A stretch of DNA of 59,608 bases from Bacteroidaceae bacterium (lineage in GTDB: Bacteria > Bacteroidota > Bacteroidia > Bacteroidales > Bacteroidaceae). The stretch covers positions 1-59,608 of the forward strand of contig JAKSLJ010000020.1 in assembly GCA_024401275.1 (NCBI GenBank). Reading direction: 5' to 3'. Both the position numbers and the translations under genes were made by a program. This document shows, piece by piece, positions 53,646 through 59,608 of the stretch (positions are counted from its first letter, which is position 1; each line of letters begins with the position of its first letter). Under the pieces are notes generated by a model. It was not told the DNA's origin, made no database searches, and saw only the letters and a list, made by a program, of their open reading frames with translations.

Positions 53646-54560
53646 TTGAATTGGCGTAAATACATATTGATTTTAATAGATGTGCTACTTCTTGCGTATC
53701 TTGTTCTTGCTGTCACAGTGCTTAATAAGCCTGATGAGAGCGAGAAAACTTGTCGTGAGATTAGGGTAAACATCGCAGATAAGAATACAAACGGATTCCT
53801 TGATGTCAATGAGATAAAGACAATGTTGCTCAAGCAGGATAAGTGGCCATATCTTCAGCAAATGGATAAGATAGAGCCACGAACCATTGAGGAACTTCTC
53901 ATGAGCAGTCCGTTTATTAATACTGCACAGTGCTATAAGTCGAAAGATTCTCTCGTTAGCATAGAGGTAACGCAGCGTTTGCCGGTTATCCGCATAAAGG
54001 GGGATGATGGAGGCGACTATTATCTTGACGATAAAGGTGGTGTTGTGCCGAATGCTTCATACAACAGCGACCTTATCATCGCTACAGGTAAGTTCTCGAA
54101 GAAGTTTGCGATGAGTTCGCTCGCTCTTCTTGCGCAGACTATCACTGACGATGAATTTTGGAATGCACAGATAGAGCAGATAAATGTTTTGGCCACTGGT
54201 GGCATAGAATTGGTTCCGCGTGTAGGCGAGCATATTGTCTATATCGGTACATTGCCTCAGGCAGAAGATTCCAAAGAGCAGAAAACGCTGATAGAGGATT
54301 ATGTCAAGGAGCGTTTGCACCGTCTGGAACTTTTCTATCGTTATGGTCTTTCAAAGGCGGGATGGAATAAATACGGTTACATCAATCTGGAGTTTGATAA
54401 CCAGATAATCTGCAAGAAAGACAAGAATAGCATGGAAGAACCAGATTTGGAGCAGCAGAAAAAGGAAGAAGAGGATGCTGCGGCATCTGCTGATGGCATA
54501 GGCGGACCTATTACTGCTACCGTAGGTAAGACGGAAACGCCAAGAGCAAAGAAACCATAG
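53646..54560 (+). CDS. ftsQ: FtsQ-like cell division protein, TTG start
   Basis: The 304-residue bitopic protein has a short cytoplasmic start (NWRKY), one membrane helix (ILILIDVLLLAYLVLAVTVL), a POTRA-like domain (VDVNEIKTMLL-type region, DKIEPRTIEELLMSSPFINT, VSIEVTQRLPVIRI) and a hydrophilic tail rich in Glu/Ala/Pro. The in-frame stop at 53634 excludes any ATG, so the start is TTG at 53646. It connects FtsL to the divisome. Identity rests on position between murC and ftsA plus topology. Confidence 0.88.
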   Translation: MNWRKYILILIDVLLLAYLVLAVTVLNKPDESEKTCREIRVNIADKNTNGFLDVNEIKTMLLKQDKWPYLQQMDKIEPRTIEELLMSSPFINTAQCYKSKDSLVSIEVTQRLPVIRIKGDDGGDYYLDDKGGVVPNASYNSDLIIATGKFSKKFAMSSLALLAQTITDDEFWNAQIEQINVLATGGIELVPRVGEHIVYIGTLPQAEDSKEQKTLIEDYVKERLHRLELFYRYGLSKAGWNKYGYINLEFDNQIICKKDKNSMEEPDLEQQKKEEEDAAASADGIGGPITATVGKTETPRAKKP

Positions 54561-54592
54561 GAATTGAATAAGTATTAATGCAATCATAAACA

Positions 54593-56110
54593 ATGGCAAC
54601 AAACAAGGATTTCATTGTAGCAATAGAGCTAGGCTCGTCAAAGGTCACGGGTATTGCCGGAAGAAAGAATCTTGACGGCAGTATCAGTGTGCTCGCTATT
54701 ATTCGTGAAGAATCTTCTTCTTTCATTCGTAATGGCATTGTATATAAAATGGATAAGACTGCACAGTGCGTTTCAAGCATTGTGGCAAGACTCCAGACAC
54801 AGTTGCGTACTCGCATTAACCGTGTCTATGTGGGTGTTGGCGGTCAGTCTATCCATAGCGAACGCAATGTTATTGTGCGTGATCTCCCTGTTGTTGACAT
54901 GATAACTCAGGAGATGGTTGATGAGATACAGGAGATTAACCGCCAGATGAATTATCCGGGACAGTTCATACTCGATTCTGTCACTCAGGAATACAAGGTT
55001 GATACTCTCCAACAGATTGATCCTGTGGGCATTCAGTGCCGACATCTGGAGTCTCATTTCCTGAATATTCTTTGCCGTGAGCAGTTTTACAATAACCTGA
55101 ACGAATGCTTCAATTCTGCTGGCATCCAGATTGCCGAATTGTTCCTTTCGCCAATAGCTCTTGCTGACAGCGTACTGTCCGATGCGGAAAAGCGCTCTGG
55201 ATGTGTCCTTGTTGATCTTGGTGCAGATACAACAACCGTTGCCATTTACCATAAGAATATTCTTCGTCATCTTGTCGTGATTCCTCTTGGAGGTATGAAC
55301 ATCACTCGCGACATCGCTTCGCAGCATATTGAGGAGCATGTGGCAGAAGATATGAAGAAGAAGTATGGTACGGCATACAGCGAGTTCATTGATACCAATG
55401 ATGCTGTTCAGTATAACTGTGGCGATGAAAAGACTATATCAAATATTCTCTTTAACGAGATTGTAGAGTCGCGTGTAAGGGAGATTGTTGAGAATGTCCA
55501 GAACCAGATACCAAAGCAGTATCGTGATAACCTTCTTGGCGGACTTATCCTTACTGGTGGTGGAAGCAATATGAATGATATAGAGAAAGCTTTCGCTGCT
55601 TATACCGGTATTCAGAAGATTCGTATTGCCAAGTTTGTTCAGCAGTCAGTTACATCACATCTTGACGACTTGTCTGTACATAATTCAATGCTTAATACTG
55701 CTCTTGCTATTCTGGCAAAGGGTGATATGGTTTGTTCTGGAGATGTTTACAATCCAAACGAGGAATTGTTCAATCAGGAAGGAGAATCCGCTGTTGAAAT
55801 GAATAACGGTTCTGGCTCACTCTTTGAGGTGGGTGGACAAACTCCACGCCGCTCAGGTTCCGGTTTCGGAGTCGTTGTATCTGCTGCGGAAAAAGAAGAT
55901 ATTGAACGAAAGCGTGCAGAAGCTGAAGAGGCAGAAAGAATCGCTGCCGAAGAGGCTGCTGCAGAGGCGGCGCGACTTGCTCAGGAAGAAGAGGAAAAGC
56001 GTCAGGCTGAACAGGAGGCTCAAGAGCAAGCTGATCGTTTGAATAATCCAAAAGTATCAACATTCCAGAAGATAAAGAACTGGTTAAATAATCTGGCAAC
56101 GGAGGAGTAA
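54593..56110 (+). CDS. ftsA: Cell division protein FtsA
   Basis: This 505-residue actin-like ATPase tethers FtsZ to the membrane. VAIELGSSKVTGIAGRKN, VDLGADTTTVAIYHKN and LTGGGSNMND are the nucleotide-binding motifs. Between the core (about 1-400) and the C-terminal membrane helix (TFQKIKNWLNNL) lies a spacer of some 70 residues rich in Glu, Ala and Gln (EEAERIAAEEAAAEAARLAQ), probably a long helix. It is longer than E. coli FtsA (420). Confidence 0.96.
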   Translation: MATNKDFIVAIELGSSKVTGIAGRKNLDGSISVLAIIREESSSFIRNGIVYKMDKTAQCVSSIVARLQTQLRTRINRVYVGVGGQSIHSERNVIVRDLPVVDMITQEMVDEIQEINRQMNYPGQFILDSVTQEYKVDTLQQIDPVGIQCRHLESHFLNILCREQFYNNLNECFNSAGIQIAELFLSPIALADSVLSDAEKRSGCVLVDLGADTTTVAIYHKNILRHLVVIPLGGMNITRDIASQHIEEHVAEDMKKKYGTAYSEFIDTNDAVQYNCGDEKTISNILFNEIVESRVREIVENVQNQIPKQYRDNLLGGLILTGGGSNMNDIEKAFAAYTGIQKIRIAKFVQQSVTSHLDDLSVHNSMLNTALAILAKGDMVCSGDVYNPNEELFNQEGESAVEMNNGSGSLFEVGGQTPRRSGSGFGVVVSAAEKEDIERKRAEAEEAERIAAEEAAAEAARLAQEEEEKRQAEQEAQEQADRLNNPKVSTFQKIKNWLNNLATEE

Positions 56111-56112
56111 AT

Positions 56113-57459
56113 ATGGAAGTAGGAAACAACTCATTTGTACCATTGGAGTTTGCGACTCAGGAGTCGGCAAAGAGCATAATAAAAGTTATTGGTGTCGGCG
56201 GTGGTGGTAGCAACGCTGTCAACCACATGTATCGTGAAGGCATCAACGGCGTGTCGTTTGTGGTTTGCAATACTGACCAGAAAGCCCTGGAAGATAGCCC
56301 GGTGCCTGTTCATCTCCAACTCGGTGCCGAAGGACTTGGTGCGGGCAATAAGCCTGAGGTTGGACGCCAGAAGGCAGAGGAAAGTGTTGACCAGATTGCT
56401 GGTATGCTCAACGATGGCACTAAGATGGTCTTTATCACTGCCGGAATGGGTGGCGGTACTGGTACTGGTGCTGCACCGGTTGTGGCAAAAGTGGCTCGCG
56501 AAAACGATATCCTTACTGTTGGTATTGTTACCATCCCGTTTGTGTTCGAAGGATCGCGCAAGATTGACAAAGCCCTTGATGGTGTCGATGAAATGTCAAA
56601 GCATGTTGATGCTCTTCTTGTTATTAACAACGAGCGTCTTCGTCAGATATATCCTTCCCTCTCAGTTGCTGACGCCTTCAAGCGTGCTGATGACACTCTT
56701 TCTGTTGCGGCAAAGAGCATAGCGGAGATCACTACAAGCCATGGCTATATCAATCTTGACTTCAATGATGTCAAGACAATGATAAAGGATGGCGGCGTGG
56801 CTATCATCTCTACAGGCTATGGAGAGGGTGAAAAGCGACTTGGTGATGCTATTGAGGATGCTCTTAACTCTCCACTTCTCAATGACAATGATGTGTATAA
56901 TTCTCGTAAGATTCTTCTCAGTATCACTGCCTCTCCGGGAGAGAATGGTGAAGGTCTTATGATGGAGGAAATGAACTATGTCCATCAGTTTATGGATAAG
57001 TTCGATGAGGATATAGAGACTAAGTTCGGACTTGCTTTTGATCCTGAACTGGGTGATAGGGTGAAGGTAACGATTCTTGCGACCGGCTTCGGACTTCGTA
57101 ATATCTATGAGCAGCAGAATAAGCTCGACCGTTACCATGACCTTACTGCCGACGAGATGGCTCGCGAGGAAGAGTTGAAACGTCAGCGTGAGGATCGTCG
57201 TCGTGGATACTATGGCAATGACTCAGCTCCTCGCTATAAGCGTCGTCCTTCTATTTATCTGTTCTCTACTGCAGACCTTGATAATGACGATATTATCTCA
57301 GCTATAGAGCAGGCACCTACATACTCTCGTTCAAAGAAACTCGTTGAGGAATTGAAAAGTTCAGTAGCAACTTCTGCCAATAAGAATGCTGATGAAGCTG
57401 CTTACGAAGAGTCTGTAGATGATAATGTTAGCGCATCGGGTAAAATCTCGTTTGTGTAG
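56113..57459 (+). CDS. ftsZ: Cell division GTPase FtsZ
   Basis: The 448-residue tubulin homologue forms the division ring. GVGGGGSNAVNHMY near residue 27, GGGTGTG at 113-119 and NNERL and DFNDVKTM segments are intact. A variable linker (KRQREDRRRGYYGNDSAPRY) follows the core. The C-terminal end (SASGKISFV) is the usual place for FtsA/partner binding. It starts 2 bp after ftsA and ends the operon. Confidence 0.97.
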   Translation: MEVGNNSFVPLEFATQESAKSIIKVIGVGGGGSNAVNHMYREGINGVSFVVCNTDQKALEDSPVPVHLQLGAEGLGAGNKPEVGRQKAEESVDQIAGMLNDGTKMVFITAGMGGGTGTGAAPVVAKVARENDILTVGIVTIPFVFEGSRKIDKALDGVDEMSKHVDALLVINNERLRQIYPSLSVADAFKRADDTLSVAAKSIAEITTSHGYINLDFNDVKTMIKDGGVAIISTGYGEGEKRLGDAIEDALNSPLLNDNDVYNSRKILLSITASPGENGEGLMMEEMNYVHQFMDKFDEDIETKFGLAFDPELGDRVKVTILATGFGLRNIYEQQNKLDRYHDLTADEMAREEELKRQREDRRRGYYGNDSAPRYKRRPSIYLFSTADLDNDDIISAIEQAPTYSRSKKLVEELKSSVATSANKNADEAAYEESVDDNVSASGKISFV

Positions 57460-57534
57460 TTAGGTCAGCCTATATGGCTAGTACAATTTGAACATTCTTT
57501 AATTCTTTTATATACTGAATTATAATCGTGTAAA

Positions 57535-57568
57535 AAGAGGTGTGTCGATTTAATCGGCGCACCTCTTT
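57535..57568 (+). terminator. Terminator of the dcw operon
   Basis: AAGAGGTGTGTCGAT and ATCGGCGCACCTCTT pair (with G-U pairs) around a short TTA loop, followed by a T-containing run, 75 bp after the ftsZ stop. Confidence 0.75.
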
Positions 57569-57658
57569 GCTCGTTTTACCCTTGTCATCTCTATCTTGTA
57601 TTTGGGGAACGCCCCACTCACTTCTAATATGTTCCATTAGAACAATTATGCAAAATGC

Positions 57659-57690
57659 TTGCTGTGCATTATTAAAACTCATTACCTTTG
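57659..57690 (+). promoter_or_regulatory. Promoter of the superoxide reductase gene
   Basis: TTGC (57659-57662), about 20 bp, TACCTTTG (57683-57690), followed by CAGC. The leader is about 58 bases. Confidence 0.65.
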
Positions 57691-57754
57691 CAGCGAGAAA
57701 ACTACTTTTTGTTCAACCCTTTTATTACACTAACCCTTTAAAACCTAGAACATT

Positions 57755-58177
57755 ATGGAAGAAAGATTCTTTTTCTGCAATGCTTGTGGCAATCTGTTTA
57801 TTGCTGCCATTGCTAGTGGCGTTATCCCTTATTGCTGCGGCGACGAGATGGAAATGCTAAAACCTAACACTACTGACGGAAACACGGAGAAGCATCTCCC
57901 TGTAGTAAGTCGCAAATCAGACCATTCTCTGATGGTCAGAATCGGCTTCGAACCTCATCCTATGACATCGCAGCACAACATTCGTTTCATCTGTCTTGAG
58001 ACCGACACCGAAGTCATTGTACGCTACTTGAAGGAGGATGATCCTCCAGAAGCTTGCATTCGCTTCTCTGGTACTCCTGTTGCCGTTTATTCCTACTGCA
58101 ACATCCACGGACTTTGGCGTGTAGATGCTCCACAGAAGACGGAAGGTTGCGACTCCCAAGGCTGTCGCGTTATGTGA
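57755..58177 (+). CDS. dfx: Desulfoferrodoxin (superoxide reductase)
   Basis: The 140-residue enzyme reduces superoxide to hydrogen peroxide without making oxygen, an anaerobe defence. The N-terminal desulforedoxin site has Cys8, Cys11, Cys27 and Cys28 (CNACG, YCCGDEM). The catalytic iron ligands are His47 (EKHLPV), His68 and His74 (PHPMTSQHNIRF), Cys115 and His118 (CNIHGLW). Glu45/Lys46 beside His47 are the conserved active-site pair. It stands alone between two terminators; the convergent LysR gene could regulate it. Confidence 0.95.
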   Translation: MEERFFFCNACGNLFIAAIASGVIPYCCGDEMEMLKPNTTDGNTEKHLPVVSRKSDHSLMVRIGFEPHPMTSQHNIRFICLETDTEVIVRYLKEDDPPEACIRFSGTPVAVYSYCNIHGLWRVDAPQKTEGCDSQGCRVM

Positions 58178-58201
58178 TGAAGTTAAAGGTCTGCAGTATT
58201 A

Positions 58202-58237
58202 TAATGAAGGCGCCAGCATTTGCTAGCGCCTTCATTA
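58202..58237. terminator. Bidirectional terminator
   Basis: TAATGAAGGCGC and GCGCCTTCATTA form a perfect stem with loop CAGCATTTGCTA (which itself pairs partly). It lies between the convergent dfx and LysR genes. Confidence 0.85.
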
Positions 58238-58292
58238 TGGCATGAACCTTAGTCTTTTTCAGAACTTTTATCCTTCATTCCTTAGCTGACTT

Positions 58293-59201
58293 TTAGTGAG
58301 CATCTATAATATTCTTTGCGGCATACAGCGAACGTGACTGCAGCAGCATCTCTATGAATACTTCTGCGCTATGCTTTCGCAGAGTGGTGTTGTTCGTGTG
58401 AGCGTATATTTGTATCGGTTTGCTAAGTTCCTCAATCTCAACACTGCAGAGCTGATGATTGTTCTTGATAATGTTCTCCGTTAGGATACTGATATAGTTT
58501 GATTCCTGCAGGATGTTCATAATGGCGTTTACGTCATTTATCAGTGACACCACGTTCAGCTCTCCTGTATCTGCATGAATGAAGCTCTCTATTGCATTAC
58601 GGTCGCGAAGCCCTTTCTCTGGCAGTATCAGTTTGTGAGGGAGAAAATCCGTGAATCGTAGTATCTGCCTTGTTGCCAGCGGATGATTCTTGCGCATGAT
58701 TGCTGCAAGGCGATATTCCATTATTGGCGTTGACTCGGCAAACTCATGCGGACTAGTAGGCATCATGGAGAACATTATGTCTATCTCATGGTCCTTCAGC
58801 ATGCTGAGAAGGTCAGAGAGACTTTTGTAATAAGCATTTACCTTTACCTTTGGATAGCGAGTCATGAACGCCAGCATCGTTTCGCGGATATAAGGTTCAA
58901 GACTGTAGGTCAGCCCTATGTTAAGCGTTCCGCACATCAACCCTTTCAAATCTGATATGCGGTTGCGGCATTCTGCCACTCCGTTCAAAACTTTCTTAGC
59001 CAAAGGAAACAGTTCTCTTCCGCTTTCCGTAAGTATCACACTGTGCGCTTGCCTAACGAATAGTTGAGCGCCAAGTTCTTCTTCAAGCAACTTTATCTGT
59101 TGCGACACTGCACTTTGCGTAACAAATAACATCTTTGAGGCCTCCGAGAATCGCCCAGTCTCAGCAATTCCTACGAAGTACTGTAATTGTCTGATGTCCA
59201 T
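58293..59201 (-). CDS. LysR-family transcriptional regulator
   Basis: The 302-residue protein has an N-terminal winged helix (FVGIAETGRFSEASKMLFVT, QSAVSQQIKLLEEELGAQLF) and a co-inducer domain (about 90-290). Its cysteines (in GLMCGTLNIG and HQLCSVEI) do not match the OxyR redox pair, so I do not call it OxyR. The ligand and targets are unknown. It has its own promoter and is convergent with dfx. Confidence 0.9.
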   Translation of the reverse strand: MDIRQLQYFVGIAETGRFSEASKMLFVTQSAVSQQIKLLEEELGAQLFVRQAHSVILTESGRELFPLAKKVLNGVAECRNRISDLKGLMCGTLNIGLTYSLEPYIRETMLAFMTRYPKVKVNAYYKSLSDLLSMLKDHEIDIMFSMMPTSPHEFAESTPIMEYRLAAIMRKNHPLATRQILRFTDFLPHKLILPEKGLRDRNAIESFIHADTGELNVVSLINDVNAIMNILQESNYISILTENIIKNNHQLCSVEIEELSKPIQIYAHTNNTTLRKHSAEVFIEMLLQSRSLYAAKNIIDAH

Positions 59202-59209
59202 AATGTAGA

Positions 59210-59256
59210 AGGTTTAGAGGTTAAAGTCGAGGTTAAAGTCAAAGTTGAAGTCAAAC
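59210..59256. repeat. Short tandem repeat ahead of the LysR gene
   Basis: Units of GAGGTTAAAGTC type repeat about four times with drift (GTCGAGGTTAAAGTCAAAGT...). It lies in the leader of the LysR transcript. Confidence 0.6.
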
Positions 59257-59273
59257 TGGAACTTTTGCTTCTG

Positions 59274-59303
59274 CAAAATTACTAATATATTTCATTCCTC
59301 AAA
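59274..59303 (-). promoter_or_regulatory. Promoter of the LysR gene
   Basis: Minus strand TTTG (59300-59303), 18 bp, TAATTTTG (59274-59281) then CAGAAG. The leader of about 65 bases includes the tandem repeat. Confidence 0.65.
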
Positions 59304-59541
59304 ATTATATGCTATAAAAATACATAATATTCCATATTAGTTTTAATGATATTGGCAGGATGTGGAATCGTAATTGCAGTTTATGCGTCATTTTCGACAG
59401 GAAAATGAATAAATGTGGCCGAAAATTATCTGCGCTCAAAATACTCACTCTATTATATAAATATATAAAATGTACGCACGCGAGGGTGTTTTGATGATAG
59501 TCAAATAAGGAAATGTTTTTGAAACTTTCCTTCAAAAATAC
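59304..59541. other. Gene-free AT-rich stretch
   Basis: No supported gene. A 96-codon minus-strand frame covers it, but its composition and overlap with a strong plus-strand promoter argue against it. Confidence 0.5.
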
Positions 59542-59572
59542 TTGTGAGGTTTCTGGAATAGTCATACCTTTG
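59542..59572 (+). promoter_or_regulatory. Strong promoter reading out of the window
   Basis: TTGT (59542-59545), 19 bp, TACCTTTG (59565-59572), followed by CACCCGCT. The context TACCTTTGCACCCGC is often seen before stable-RNA genes in this group, so a tRNA or rRNA gene may follow; this is an inference. Confidence 0.65.
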
Positions 59573-59608
59573 CACCCGCTAAAACGGAAAACCACCCGCT
59601 TCCGATGA

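Noticed and set aside
58293-59201. OxyR identity for the LysR regulator, tempting next to superoxide reductase
   Set aside because: The redox cysteine pair and its context are missing.
59305-59595. Minus-strand 96-codon frame at the right edge
   Set aside because: Overlaps a strong plus-strand promoter, AT-rich composition, no promoter and no recognisable domain.

Overview
The window comes from a Bacteroidota genome, most likely a gut or oral Prevotellaceae member. The evidence is the SusC/SusD operon, the Bacteroidetes promoter signature (TTTG, about 19 bp, TAnnTTTG) ahead of most transcription units, the lack of clear Shine-Dalgarno sequences, Prevotella-type C-terminal tails (G-x-Y-x-x-x-G-Q-x-V ... 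NGKK), a BspA-like repeat surface protein, and a Bacteroidetes-style dcw cluster. The genus is an inference; no rRNA is present.

Left third (1-17.6 kb): the 3' part of tRNA-Pro(CGG); an uncharacterised acidic protein; a two-gene operon of a dipeptidyl-peptidase-IV-like serine protease and a single-module C-A-T-R nonribosomal peptide synthetase that should release an N-acyl amino aldehyde or alcohol; kdsA and a secreted alpha/beta hydrolase on the opposite strand; prfB-mutL-rnr; a DUF2752 membrane protein; a REP-associated (HUH) transposase relative with a 15-bp tandem array beside it; and a PIN-domain toxin-antitoxin pair bounded by 97-bp direct repeats that carry a promoter.

Middle (17.4-41.0 kb): a BspA/Ig-like surface protein; a 935-bp gene-free stretch; a SusC-SusD-zinc metallohydrolase-DUF4302-secreted protein operon with strongly biased, high-expression codon use; an NhaC antiporter lying between two 72-bp hairpin repeats and followed by an unusual 22-bp-period array; then, on the minus strand, an outer-membrane barrel, imelysin, di-haem oxidoreductase and CcsA-type cytochrome c assembly protein that look like an iron-uptake operon; and a lipoprotein of unknown role.

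Right third (41.3-57.5 kb): the division and cell-wall cluster mraZ-rsmH-ftsL-pbp(ftsI)-murE-mraY-murD-ftsW-murG-murC-ftsQ-ftsA-ftsZ, with three 10-bp-spaced TGGRG boxes (probable MraZ operator) in front. murF and ddl are absent. A terminator, a superoxide reductase gene (desulfoferrodoxin), a LysR regulator, and a strong promoter pointing out of the window close the sequence.

The most unusual features are (i) the protease plus aldehyde-type NRPS operon, (ii) a GC-rich palindromic element family present at eight or more places, including inside the reading frames of kdsA, rnr, the DUF2752 gene and the hydrolase gene, and (iii) the repeat-rich neighbourhoods around the HUH transposase, the toxin-antitoxin pair and nhaC.
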